Of a stretch of 64,000 bases of DNA, positions 1 to 7,518 are shown one piece after another. How positions within the stretch are numbered: the stretch's first letter is position 1; each line of letters opens with the position of its first letter. A program made the position numbers and the translations under genes. The notes beneath the pieces are model-generated. The model was not told the DNA's origin, searched no databases, and saw only the letters and a program-made list of their open reading frames with translations. The stretch is from an uncultured SAR86 cluster bacterium (GTDB lineage: Bacteria > Pseudomonadota > Gammaproteobacteria > Magnimaribacterales > D2472): the NCBI GenBank assembly GCA_902509965.1, contig CABWZP010000003.1:28425-92424 (forward strand). Reading direction: 5' to 3'.

Positions 1-388
1 ACCTGGACTAATTGAAGGCGCGTCAGAGGGAGCAGGATTAGGCACAAAATTCCTTAAACATATATCAAGAACCGGACTACTCCTGTTATTTATTGACCTC
101 TATCCCGATGAAAATAATTCAACAATAGATCAAATTAGTGCTTTAAGAGGAGAACTAAAGTCATATAAAGAAGATTTAACTCAGAAAGAAGCTTGGGTTG
201 TATGCAACAAAATTGATTTATTACCCAAAGAAAAATTAAGTGCATTAAAGATGTCTATTCCTAAAGCAGTAAGTAAGCTTGAAATAAAAAATGTTTTCTT
301 TATCTCTGCAGCTACAGGAGAGGGAACAAAAGAGCTTTTAAATGCTCTTACAGAGGAAGTTGCTAATATTAAATATGATTTAGCCTAA
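1..388 (+). CDS. obgE: GTPase ObgE/CgtA, 3' part
   Basis: This is the C-terminal 128 residues of the ribosome-assembly GTPase Obg, read in the frame beginning at base 2. The visible part starts inside the Switch II/G3 region (PGLIEGASEGAGLG, then FLKHISR). It continues with the base-specificity motif NKID (residues VVCNKIDLL) and the G5-like ISAATGEG. In this family the protein binds the 50S subunit and couples GTP to ribosome maturation. The reading frame ends at 386-388 and overlaps the convergent rpsT gene by 9 bases. The N-terminal Obg fold lies outside the window. Confidence 0.95.
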   Translation, partial: PGLIEGASEGAGLGTKFLKHISRTGLLLLFIDLYPDENNSTIDQISALRGELKSYKEDLTQKEAWVVCNKIDLLPKEKLSALKMSIPKAVSKLEIKNVFFISAATGEGTKELLNALTEEVANIKYDLA

Positions 389-643
389 TGCTTTAACAGC
401 TTTATTCAATCTACTCTTATAACGAGCTGCAGCATTTTTATGAATAACTTTTTTTGAAGCAGTGGAGTCAAGGATTTTTTCAGCTTTTAAAAGGGCTTCC
501 TTTGCTTTAACTGGATCATTAGCATCAATCGAAGCTCTCACAGCTTTGACAGCTGTTCTAGCCATAGATCTTTGCGCATGTTTAAGCTTATATGTTGCAA
601 CATTTTGCTTAGCTCTTTTAATAGTTTGTTTCGAATTTGCCAT
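380..643 (-). CDS. rpsT: 30S ribosomal protein S20
   Basis: An 87-residue, lysine- and arginine-rich protein with the S20 signature at its start (MANSKQTIKRAKQN) and the two-helix pattern of the family (VKAKEALLKAEKILD, then KNAAARYKSRLNKAVKAL). The usual family length is 85-90 residues, so it is complete. S20 binds 16S rRNA early in 30S assembly. It lies 68 bases downstream of tmRNA on the same strand and overlaps the end of obgE. No good Shine-Dalgarno sequence is visible before the ATG. Confidence 0.97.
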   Translation of the reverse strand: MANSKQTIKRAKQNVATYKLKHAQRSMARTAVKAVRASIDANDPVKAKEALLKAEKILDSTASKKVIHKNAAARYKSRLNKAVKALG

Positions 644-711
644 AAGTGGAGCGTAGTTTAATGATGTAGACCATATATGTCCATATTTTTTTAATTATAA
701 ATTCCAAGAAA

Positions 712-1060
712 TGGTGGAGGCGGCGGGAATTGAACCCGCGTCCGCTAATCCTTCAGCCTAACTTCTACATGCATAGCTCACCCAATTAGCTTTTTAACTT
801 TTGTGACCCGAGGAGCAGGGTACTAAAGCGAGCTTGATTAAGTTTAACCAAACTGTGTCCAAGCAACACAACTTGGCTAGACTATGTAATTTGCCGATGC
901 TTCAAACCATAGTCAATTTTTGCATCGGTTAGCATTAAGCTGCTAAAGCGTAGTTGTCGTTATTTGCAACTAAATTTTTTGTAGTATGTTTTACAAGAAT
1001 TACCACAATCTTGGCATGCGCTTCGGAGTCCAGTAGAAACGTCGAACCCTGTTCGCCCCC
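712..1060 (-). ncRNA. ssrA: transfer-messenger RNA (tmRNA), one-piece
   Basis: The reverse strand carries a complete one-piece tmRNA. The 5' end (GGGGGCG, 1060 down to 1054) pairs over 7 bp, with one G-U, with the 3' strand CGCCTCC before an encoded ACCA that ends at 712. The T-arm (GCGGGTTCAATTCCCGC) is present. The resume codon GCA is at 967-965 and the tag reads ANNDNYALAA, followed by TAA at 937-935. E. coli uses ANDENYALAA, so this is the standard 10-residue degradation tag with two changes. With SmpB it rescues stalled ribosomes. The gene directly follows smpB, as in E. coli. Confidence 0.97.
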
Positions 1061-1075
1061 ATTACAGGGAGCAGA

Positions 1076-1081
1076 ATTATA
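1076..1081 (-). promoter_or_regulatory. -10 element of the tmRNA promoter
   Basis: A perfect TATAAT on the reverse strand lies 15 bases before the mature tmRNA 5' end, which allows a short precursor leader for RNase P to remove. The box sits in the 26-base gap after the smpB stop. No good -35 hexamer is seen at 16-18 bases, and that region lies within the smpB 3' end. Confidence 0.6.
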
Positions 1082-1086
1082 CCTTA

Positions 1087-1557
1087 TTAAGACCTAAGCT
1101 TAGAATTTTTTAAAATTCTTCCCTGATCTCTTTCCCAATCCCTTTTTTTAATATCTTGCCTTTGATCTCTATGTTTCTTACCTTTTCCAATAGAAATATC
1201 ACATTTAATATGATTTTCTTTCCAATATAATGATGTTAAAACACAGGTAAGACTTTTTTGCTCAATAGTTTCACTGAGTTTCTTAATCTCTTTTTTATGT
1301 AGAAGAAGTTTTCTTGATCTTGTAGGGTCAATAACCTCATGTTTAAGTGATGCTGGAGGATCTATTTTCATCCCAATTAACCAAGCCTCTCCTTTTTTTA
1401 GAGTCACATAGCAATCTTTTACATCTACTTTATTATTCCTAAGTGATTTAACTTCCCAGCCCTCTAATACAATTCCTGCTTGAAAAGAATCACTTAAAAT
1501 GAAGTTTCTTGAAGCTGTTTTATTCTTTACAATAACTGGATCTTTTTGCTTTGACAT
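1087..1557 (-). CDS. smpB: SsrA-binding protein SmpB
   Basis: A 156-residue protein matching SmpB throughout. It has the beta-barrel part (KNKTASRNFILSDSFQAGIVLEGWEVKSLR), the segment VDVKDCYVTLKKGEAWLIGMKI, and a basic C-terminal tail (GKGKKHRDQRQDIKKRDWERDQGRILK) that enters the mRNA channel. It delivers alanyl-tmRNA to stalled ribosomes. tmRNA follows 26 bases downstream on the same strand. There is no Shine-Dalgarno sequence before the ATG; instead a -10-like CATAAT lies 6 bases upstream (see findings). Confidence 0.97.
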   Translation of the reverse strand: MSKQKDPVIVKNKTASRNFILSDSFQAGIVLEGWEVKSLRNNKVDVKDCYVTLKKGEAWLIGMKIDPPASLKHEVIDPTRSRKLLLHKKEIKKLSETIEQKSLTCVLTSLYWKENHIKCDISIGKGKKHRDQRQDIKKRDWERDQGRILKNSKLRS

Positions 1558-1563
1558 AACATT

Positions 1564-1569
1564 ATTATG
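1564..1569 (-). promoter_or_regulatory. candidate -10 of smpB, 6 bases from the start codon
   Basis: Reverse-strand CATAAT (5 of 6 to consensus) is followed by six bases and then the smpB ATG. A weak TTGCAG lies 16 bases further upstream at 1586-1591. No ribosome-binding sequence is present, so a transcript from here would be leaderless or nearly so. Confidence 0.4.
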
Positions 1570-1614
1570 AATGCACTAAAAACAACTGCAACTCTTAATA
1601 GGAATTAATTAATT

Positions 1615-2061
1615 TTGAATATTATAGAATTAAAAAAAACACTTGGTTACATGGGGTTTATACCATTTTGTTTTTTTTCAATAATGCCTTGGATAATTGG
1701 TGGCGAACTAGCAAATTATTCAATCTTAGCTCTTGCGCTATACAGCGCTATTATTCTTTCATTTCTTGGTGGTATACCATGGGGATGGAGCGATAATAAT
1801 TTTTCCCAAACAATAAACCTAATAGTGGGAATATCTTTTTCTTTATTAGGATGCCTTATCCTCGCTATAGCATTTATAAATCTGATGGTAGCTTTATTTT
1901 TATGCCTTATAGGTTTTAATGGGTTTTATTATTTTGAAAGCAAAAGAGATATACTTTTTGATCAAAAAATAGAGTACAAAGAGTTAAGAAAAATGCTCAC
2001 AGTTTTAGTATCAATCTGTTTTTTAGTAACTATTGCTTATATAGTTAACCCTTATAGTTAG
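1615..2061 (+). CDS. DUF3429-like integral membrane protein
   Basis: A 148-residue hydrophobic protein with about four or five membrane segments. The loop SFLGGIPWGW resembles the conserved LSFLGGIxWG motif of the DUF3429 family of small proteobacterial inner-membrane proteins, whose function is unknown. The start chosen is a TTG at 1615, which has AGGA 11 bases upstream; the next in-frame ATG would cut into the first membrane segment. It stands between smpB (divergent) and the sodium symporter gene, 20 bases before the latter, so the two probably form one transcript. The family assignment is by recognition of the motif only. Confidence 0.7.
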   Translation: MNIIELKKTLGYMGFIPFCFFSIMPWIIGGELANYSILALALYSAIILSFLGGIPWGWSDNNFSQTINLIVGISFSLLGCLILAIAFINLMVALFLCLIGFNGFYYFESKRDILFDQKIEYKELRKMLTVLVSICFLVTIAYIVNPYS

Positions 2062-2081
2062 ATTATTTTTAGGAAATAAAT

Positions 2082-3434
2082 ATGGATAAGCTCTCAAAAC
2101 TTAAAAGTCATGGTTCATGGGTAGGAAGATGGACTTTTATTTTAGCAGCTACAGGTTCTGCAGTTGGACTAGGTAATATATGGGGCTTCCCTTATAAAGC
2201 TGGAACAAATGGAGGAGGAGCTTTTGTAATAATTTATTTATTATGTATTTTAGCAATAGGCATTCCAATAATGATAAGTGAAATAATTATTGGAAGAAGA
2301 TCTGGAAATAGTCCAATCAATGCTATGCGATTAGTTGCAAGAGATTCTAATACCACTTCAGCTTGGCAAATTGTTGGCTGGAGTGGAATAGCGGCAGGAA
2401 TCTTAATATTATCCTTTTACAGTGTTATAGCTGGAATCTGTTTAAATTATATATTTATTGCTGCCACATCAACTGGTGTAATTAACTCAGCTGAACAATT
2501 TGGAAATATTATTTCTTCTCCTCTAAACCTATTAGCCTGGCATACGTTATTCATGTTTCTAACGGCAACAATAGTCTCTGCTGGTATAAACAGAGGCATT
2601 GGAAGAATGGTAAAAATATTAATGCCAATGCTAGGAGTCTTGTTAATTTTTATGGTTATAAATGGAATTCTTAGCGGCGGCTTTGCCAGAGCATTCTCAT
2701 TTCTTTTTGCTCCTGATTTTTCGCAAGTAAATTCAAATACTTTTCTAAGTGCAATGGGGCAAGCATTTTTTAGTTTAAGTTTAGGTATGGGTTCAATCAT
2801 GGCTTATGGCGCATATATGCCAAAAGAACAAAAAATAATACCAACTTCTTTCACAGTTGCTTCACTAGATACATTGGTTGCAATATTTGCAGGCTTAGCA
2901 ATTTTTCCAATCATATTTGCATTTGGATTAGAGCCGAATAGTGGACCAGGACTTGTTTTTGAGTCACTTCAAACCGCTTTTAATCAAATGTCTTATGGCC
3001 AAATTGTAGGACCGTTATTTTTTATACTTTTATCAGTTGCCGCATTAAGCTCATCTATATCATTACTTGAACCTGGAGTTGCATTTATTTCTGAAGAAGG
3101 ATCTATGAGCAGAAAGTCAGCTGCAATATCAATTTCCCTTGTTACTTGGATATTGGGCATAGGAACAGTACTCAGTTTTAATTTATGGAGTGATTTTAAT
3201 CTAACCCCCGGAAGAAACTTTTTAGATTCTATGGATTTTATTGCTAATCAGATACTTCTTCCCTTAGGAGGAATGTTGATAGCAATCTTTGTTGGTTGGT
3301 TTATGGATAAAAATCTTATAAACGAAGAAATTGGTGACGTTAATCCGATCCTATATAGCACATGGAGATTTTTTGTTAAGTTTATTGCCCCAATATCAGT
3401 TGCAATAATTTTCTACAATGCAATTTTTGGTTAA
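2082..3434 (+). CDS. Neurotransmitter:sodium symporter (NSS/SNF family)
   Basis: A 450-residue membrane transporter of the SNF/NSS (LeuT-type) family. The first helix carries the sodium-binding sequence ATGSAVGLGNIWGFPYKAGTNGGGAF, which is the family signature. About 11-12 membrane segments follow. In this family the proteins co-transport amino acids or related amines with Na+ across the inner membrane; the substrate cannot be read from the sequence. AGGAAA before the ATG is a good ribosome-binding site. The stop codon is directly followed by the ratA ATG, so it shares a transcript with ratA-rnfH. Confidence 0.93.
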   Translation: MDKLSKLKSHGSWVGRWTFILAATGSAVGLGNIWGFPYKAGTNGGGAFVIIYLLCILAIGIPIMISEIIIGRRSGNSPINAMRLVARDSNTTSAWQIVGWSGIAAGILILSFYSVIAGICLNYIFIAATSTGVINSAEQFGNIISSPLNLLAWHTLFMFLTATIVSAGINRGIGRMVKILMPMLGVLLIFMVINGILSGGFARAFSFLFAPDFSQVNSNTFLSAMGQAFFSLSLGMGSIMAYGAYMPKEQKIIPTSFTVASLDTLVAIFAGLAIFPIIFAFGLEPNSGPGLVFESLQTAFNQMSYGQIVGPLFFILLSVAALSSSISLLEPGVAFISEEGSMSRKSAAISISLVTWILGIGTVLSFNLWSDFNLTPGRNFLDSMDFIANQILLPLGGMLIAIFVGWFMDKNLINEEIGDVNPILYSTWRFFVKFIAPISVAIIFYNAIFG

Positions 3435-3851
3435 ATGCCAAGCAAGTTTAATTATGAAGAATTTGTAGCCAAAGACTCTAAAGAAGTTTTTGAATTAATT
3501 TCAAACTTTTCAGAGTATAAAAACTTTTTACCCGGATGCACGAATTCTGAAATTTTATCAAGCTCGGAAGAATATGAGATTGGAAAACTAGATTTTAATT
3601 TTTTCAATAAAGACTACACCATTGAATCTAAGAATATAAAGTCTTCGTCTGAACTAACTATAAAACAACTAAAGGGCCCTTTTAATTCTTTTGATGCCTC
3701 ATGGAAAGTTACAAAAAAAGATGCAGGATGTTTAGTAAATTTCTCTGCAGAGTTTAAAGCTCCATTTTTTATGCAACCTTTTATGCAAAAGAGTCTGATA
3801 GATATATTTGCTGGTAAATTTATTAATGCATTTATAGGCAGATTGCTATGA
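3435..3851 (+). CDS. ratA: RatA/CoQ10-like START-domain protein
   Basis: A 138-residue protein of the type II toxin RatA / Coq10 START-domain family, with the usual features SKEVFELISNFSEYKNFLPGC near the start and a C-terminal helix (LIDIFAGKFINAFIGRLL). In E. coli RatA has been reported to interfere with 70S formation, while relatives bind ubiquinone; which applies here is unknown. The gene begins at the base after the preceding stop and overlaps rnfH by the classic ATGA. The ratA-rnfH pair near smpB and bamE is conserved in gammaproteobacteria. Confidence 0.9.
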   Translation: MPSKFNYEEFVAKDSKEVFELISNFSEYKNFLPGCTNSEILSSSEEYEIGKLDFNFFNKDYTIESKNIKSSSELTIKQLKGPFNSFDASWKVTKKDAGCLVNFSAEFKAPFFMQPFMQKSLIDIFAGKFINAFIGRLL

Positions 3852-4126
3852 AGATATTTTTTACTTATCAAGGAGAGCAAAAGAAATTCTTTTTTTCATT
3901 AGAGGTTTCAGAAAGCTCAACAGTGAGTGAAATATTAGAAATTCCTAGAGTTAAAAGGATCATAGAATCTTTATCTCATGAAATAGTCATTGGAGTTAAT
4001 GGTGAGATTTTAGACGGCAACTTTAAACCTATTCCTGAAAGGTTTAGATTATCTGAGGGGCAGAGAGTTGAGCTATATCGGCCCTTAAATCAAGATCCAA
4101 AAGAAAGGAGAAGGCAAAAAGCTTAA
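3848..4126 (+). CDS. rnfH: RnfH family ubiquitin-like protein
   Basis: A 92-residue protein of the RnfH (UPF0125) family. It has a beta-grasp pattern with EVSESSTVSEILE and the conserved ending LSEGQRVELYRPLNQDPKERRRQKA (RVEIYRPLxxDPKxxRRxRA in relatives). It overlaps ratA by four bases (ATGA) and shares the four bases TTAA with the convergent bamE stop. Its biochemical role is not established in the family. Confidence 0.93.
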   Translation: MKIFFTYQGEQKKFFFSLEVSESSTVSEILEIPRVKRIIESLSHEIVIGVNGEILDGNFKPIPERFRLSEGQRVELYRPLNQDPKERRRQKA

Positions 4127-4452
4127 TTAATATCCTCTAGAATCCAGCTATCAAGAAGTTCATTTGAATCAAAATAGAGTGTAAGTTTTTTATCAGAAAT
4201 AACTAAATCACCAACTGTAACTTTATTAACATAGTCCCACCTATTTTTATGGAATGGGCTTTGAATCATGGCAGTACCAAGAATGAACTTAACCTGATCT
4301 TTTGATAGGCCTTTAGCAAGATTATTAAGATCTTTTTCTTCATATAAATTGCCCTGAACAATAGGGACATTATAAAAACTAAATGTACTGCAGGCACCTA
4401 GAAAAGATAATGTAAGAATTACTGCGAAGATCTTTTTTTGATTTAGTTTCAT
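4123..4452 (-). CDS. bamE: Outer membrane protein assembly factor BamE (lipoprotein)
   Basis: A 109-residue lipoprotein. A signal peptide with lipobox LGAC gives a mature N-terminal cysteine near residue 21. The SmpA/OmlA domain follows, with LSKDQVKFILGTAMIQSPFHKNRWDYV, matching BamE (L..GMTk.QV...LGtP...dpF...RWdYV). It is a subunit of the BAM complex that inserts beta-barrel proteins. It is divergent from fur, as in many gammaproteobacteria, and converges on rnfH with a shared TTAA stop. Confidence 0.95.
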   Translation of the reverse strand: MKLNQKKIFAVILTLSFLGACSTFSFYNVPIVQGNLYEEKDLNNLAKGLSKDQVKFILGTAMIQSPFHKNRWDYVNKVTVGDLVISDKKLTLYFDSNELLDSWILEDIN

Positions 4453-4483
4453 TAATTAGCGATTTAAAAGTTATCTTTATATT

Positions 4484-4515
4484 TTGACAATATGGATTAT
4501 ACTTCGTTCTATAAC
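4484..4515 (+). promoter_or_regulatory. candidate sigma-70 promoter of fur
   Basis: A perfect -35 hexamer TTGACA lies at 4484-4489. Candidate -10 sequences follow at 4507-4512 (TTCTAT, 17-base spacing) and at 4510-4515 (TATAAC, wide spacing). The leader would be about 20 bases without a clear Shine-Dalgarno sequence. No convincing 19-bp Fur box was seen here. Confidence 0.45.
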
Positions 4516-4538
4516 AGATACGAAAATAAATTTAAAAA

Positions 4539-4955
4539 ATGTCAGAACAGAATTTTGAATTAAAAAAAACAGGTCTTAAGGCAACACTACCAAGAATACG
4601 TATTCTTGAAGTCCTTGATGCTACAAAAGGTGAGGAAGCTCACCTAAGTGCAGAAGATATATACAAAGAACTTTTAGCAGCTGGTGAAGATGTTGGCCTT
4701 GCAACTGTATATCGAGTCCTTACTCAATTTGAATCAGCTGGGATTGTTAAAAAGCATAATTTTGAAGAAGGTCATGCTGTTTATGAAGTAATTTCTGATG
4801 AACATCATGACCATATGGTTTCTATAGAAGATGGAACTATATATGAGTTTCATGACGAGATTATAGAAGAAAGACAAAAAGAGATTGCTGCAGCTAGAGG
4901 ATTTGAGCTCGTCGAACATAGTATGGTGTTATACGTAAAGAAAATTAACTCATAA
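4539..4955 (+). CDS. fur: Ferric uptake regulator Fur, without cysteines
   Basis: A 138-residue Fur repressor. The DNA-binding part is typical (LKKTGLKATLPRIRILEVL and DVGLATVYRVLTQFESAGIV), and the regulatory metal ligands in HHDH (89-92) and the C-terminal half are present. It controls iron uptake genes by binding Fe2+ and the Fur box. The CxxC of E. coli (C92/C95) is replaced here by S95 and D98, and the whole protein contains no cysteine, so the structural Cys4 zinc site cannot form. Pseudomonas Fur has already lost one of these cysteines, so the protein is probably functional. The gene stands alone before grpE. Confidence 0.96.
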   Translation: MSEQNFELKKTGLKATLPRIRILEVLDATKGEEAHLSAEDIYKELLAAGEDVGLATVYRVLTQFESAGIVKKHNFEEGHAVYEVISDEHHDHMVSIEDGTIYEFHDEIIEERQKEIAAARGFELVEHSMVLYVKKINS

Positions 4956-4969
4956 TTTCCTAAAACCCA

Positions 4970-4998
4970 CTTGAACTAAGCATATAAACCCCAATATA
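4970..4998 (+). promoter_or_regulatory. heat-shock (sigma-32 type) promoter of grpE-dnaK-dnaJ
   Basis: CTTGAA at 4970-4975 and CCCCAATATA at 4989-4998 are separated by 13 bases. This closely matches the sigma-32 consensus (CTTGAA, 13-15 bases, CCCCATnT). It lies between the fur stop and grpE, where a heat-shock promoter for the chaperone operon is expected. Transcription would begin near 5005, just before the grpE ribosome-binding site. Confidence 0.8.
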
Positions 4999-5010
4999 TT
5001 TTTTATTGGG
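4990..5010 (+). promoter_or_regulatory. inverted repeat across the grpE -10 and ribosome-binding site
   Basis: CCCAATA (4990-4996) and TATTGGG (5004-5010) form a perfect 7-bp inverted repeat with a 7-base loop. The right arm contains the GGG of the grpE Shine-Dalgarno sequence. In a transcript reading through from fur the hairpin would mask this site; in a transcript from the sigma-32 promoter the left arm would be absent. Confidence 0.5.
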
Positions 5011-5017
5011 AATAAAT

Positions 5018-5575
5018 ATGTCAAAAAAAATTAAAAAAGAAGATAAATCCTTAAGTGAGGATGAATTAATGAATTCTAATGAGTTAGAGGATGAAGTCTT
5101 GCCTAAAGAAGAAGAGCAAGAAAATTTATCAGATGAAGATGGAGCTCTTCTAAGAGTAGCTGAGCTTGAATCAGCTCTACTAAGGTCAGCAGCTGACTTA
5201 GATAATGCTATGAAAAGATCTATTTTAGAGGTTGATAGAGCCCATAAATATGGAGTTGAAAAGCTGCTCAATGAACTACTTCCTGTTCTAGATAATTTAG
5301 AACAAGCATTATTAAACCTTTCTGAAAATTCATCTTTAGAAGATAAAGAAGGTATCGAGTTAACTTTAAAGTCTTTTGAGTCTGCACTTGATAAATTTGG
5401 AATGAGACCCATCTATCCTGTTAACGAGGATTTTAATCCTGAAAAACATGAAGCAGTAACAATGACAAAAGACGAGAATAAAAGTGATAACGAGGTTGGC
5501 GAAGTTTTCCAGAGAGGATGGGAGCTTCATAATAGGGTTATAAGACCCGCAAGAGTTACAGTTATAAAAAATTAA
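5018..5575 (+). CDS. grpE: Nucleotide exchange factor GrpE
   Basis: A 185-residue GrpE. It has an acidic N-terminus, a long coiled-coil helix region (LRVAELESALLRSAADLDNAMKRS), and the conserved C-terminal beta domain (ALDKFGMRPIYPVNEDFNPEKHEAV, then GEVFQRGWELHNRVIRPARV). It releases ADP from DnaK. The start chosen is the ATG at 5018, preceded by GGGA; a TTG four codons upstream is open but lies within that site. dnaK follows after 12 bases. A sigma-32-type promoter lies directly upstream. Confidence 0.96.
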   Translation: MSKKIKKEDKSLSEDELMNSNELEDEVLPKEEEQENLSDEDGALLRVAELESALLRSAADLDNAMKRSILEVDRAHKYGVEKLLNELLPVLDNLEQALLNLSENSSLEDKEGIELTLKSFESALDKFGMRPIYPVNEDFNPEKHEAVTMTKDENKSDNEVGEVFQRGWELHNRVIRPARVTVIKN

Positions 5576-5587
5576 AGAGGGAATGAT

Positions 5588-7504
5588 ATGTCAAAAATAA
5601 TAGGTATTGATTTAGGAACAACTAATAGTTGCGTTGCTGTCATTGAAGGCAAGCAACAAAAAGTTATTGAAAATTCTGAAGGTGGAAGAACAACACCTTC
5701 GGTTATAGCTTATACAGATAACGACGAGGTGCTTGTAGGTTTGCCAGCAAAGAGACAAGCTGTTACAAATCCTGAAAATACCCTGTATGCAATCAAGAGA
5801 CTAATAGGTAGGACTTTCGAGGATAAAGTTGTAAAACAAGATGCTGACATGGTTCCTTATAAAATTATTAAAGCAGATAATGGTGATGCTTGGGTTGAAG
5901 CAAATAAGAAAAAATTAGCACCCCCACAGGTAGCTGCAGAAATTCTCAAAAAAATGAAAAAAACTGCAGAAGACTATCTTGGTCAGGAAGTAAAAGAGGC
6001 TGTCATTACTGTACCAGCATATTTTAATGATGCACAAAGACAAGCAACTAAGGATGCAGGAAAAATTGCTGGACTCGAAGTAAAAAGAATTATCAATGAA
6101 CCAACTGCAGCAGCTTTAGCGTATGGACTAGATAAACATCAAGGCGATTCTACAATTGCTGTTTATGATCTTGGTGGAGGCACATTTGATATCTCAATAA
6201 TTGAAATCTCTGATGTGGATGGAGAACACCAATTTGAAGTGCTTTCAACAAATGGTGATACTTTTCTGGGTGGGGAAGATTTTGATTTAAGATTAATAGA
6301 CTATTTTGTTGATCAGTTTAAAGAAGAATCAGGCTTTGACTTAAAAAGTGATCCTTTAGCACTGCAAAGATTAAAAGAAGCTGCCGAGAAAGCTAAAATT
6401 GAGCTTTCATCATCAGAGCAAACAGAAGTTAATCTCCCCTACATTACAGCTGATAGCACTGGACCGAAACATTTTGTTCACAAAATAACTAGAGCTAAAC
6501 TTGAATCTTTAGTTGAAGATTTAGTTGATAGAAGCCTAGAGCCTCTAAAACTAGCTTTATCTGATGCTAAACTTTCTAAATCTGAAATATCTGAAATACT
6601 TCTAGTCGGCGGGCAGACAAGAATGCCTTTAGTGCAGAAGAAAGTTAAAGAATTTTTTGGTAAAGAAGCAAGAAAAGACTTAAATCCAGATGAAGCTGTT
6701 GCTGTTGGTGCTGCCATTCAAGGTTCTGTCTTATCAGGAGATACCAAAGATATCTTGTTATTAGATGTGACCCCATTAACTTTAGGTATAGAAACGTTAG
6801 GTGGCGTATCTACTCCATTGATCGAAAAAAATACCACAATTCCTACACAAAAGTCGCAAGTTTTTTCAACAGCTGAAGATAATCAAACTGCTGTGACAGT
6901 TCATGTTATTCAAGGCGAAAGAACTCAAGCTGCTCAAAATAAATCATTGGGACAGTTTAATTTAGCTGATATTCCTCCAGCTGCAAGAGGAATGCCGCAA
7001 ATTGAAGTCTCTTTTGATCTTGATGCTAATGGGATACTTAATGTTTCAGCGAAAGATAAAAATTCTGGTAAAGAGCAGTCTATTATTATTAAGGCCTCAA
7101 GCGGTTTGAGCGATGAAGATATTGAGAAGATGGTAAAGGATGCTGAGGCTAATGCTGAAGATGATAAGAAATTTGAAGAATTGGTTAAAACCAAAAACAA
7201 TGCTGACATGCTAGTTCATGCAACTAGAAAGACAGTTCAAGAATCTGATGAAAAGCTATCTGATGATGAAAAAGAACAAATTGAAAAGGTTGTTATTGTT
7301 TTAGAAGAAGCAATTGCTTCTGAAGATATAGAAAGCATCGAAAGCGCAACTAAATCTTTAAATGATGTCTTAACACCTCTTACCGATAAATTGTATTCTC
7401 AAGAACAAGCTCAACCTCAAGACGAGCAAGATACCGATGTGAATGATGACGCTGAAAATACTGTAGATGCTGAATACGAAGAAGTTAAAGAAGACGATAA
7501 GTAA
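5588..7504 (+). CDS. dnaK: Chaperone DnaK (Hsp70)
   Basis: A full-length 638-residue Hsp70. The N-terminal ATPase motifs [14 protein letters not shown] and [13 protein letters not shown] are present, with the ATPase segment [14 protein letters not shown]. The linker [19 protein letters not shown] leads to the substrate-binding domain and an acidic tail ending [13 protein letters not shown], like the E. coli end. The RBS is AGAGGG. It works with GrpE (upstream) and DnaJ (downstream, 14 bases) in protein folding. Nothing unusual is seen. Confidence 0.99.
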   Translation: MSKIIGIDLGTTNSCVAVIEGKQQKVIENSEGGRTTPSVIAYTDNDEVLVGLPAKRQAVTNPENTLYAIKRLIGRTFEDKVVKQDADMVPYKIIKADNGDAWVEANKKKLAPPQVAAEILKKMKKTAEDYLGQEVKEAVITVPAYFNDAQRQATKDAGKIAGLEVKRIINEPTAAALAYGLDKHQGDSTIAVYDLGGGTFDISIIEISDVDGEHQFEVLSTNGDTFLGGEDFDLRLIDYFVDQFKEESGFDLKSDPLALQRLKEAAEKAKIELSSSEQTEVNLPYITADSTGPKHFVHKITRAKLESLVEDLVDRSLEPLKLALSDAKLSKSEISEILLVGGQTRMPLVQKKVKEFFGKEARKDLNPDEAVAVGAAIQGSVLSGDTKDILLLDVTPLTLGIETLGGVSTPLIEKNTTIPTQKSQVFSTAEDNQTAVTVHVIQGERTQAAQNKSLGQFNLADIPPAARGMPQIEVSFDLDANGILNVSAKDKNSGKEQSIIIKASSGLSDEDIEKMVKDAEANAEDDKKFEELVKTKNNADMLVHATRKTVQESDEKLSDDEKEQIEKVVIVLEEAIASEDIESIESATKSLNDVLTPLTDKLYSQEQAQPQDEQDTDVNDDAENTVDAEYEEVKEDDK

Positions 7505-7518
7505 TTGAGTCATAAATA

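Noticed and set aside
462..656. Plus-strand open frame antisense to rpsT (64 codons)
   Set aside because: It lies wholly opposite a clear S20 gene and has no family resemblance or start signal.
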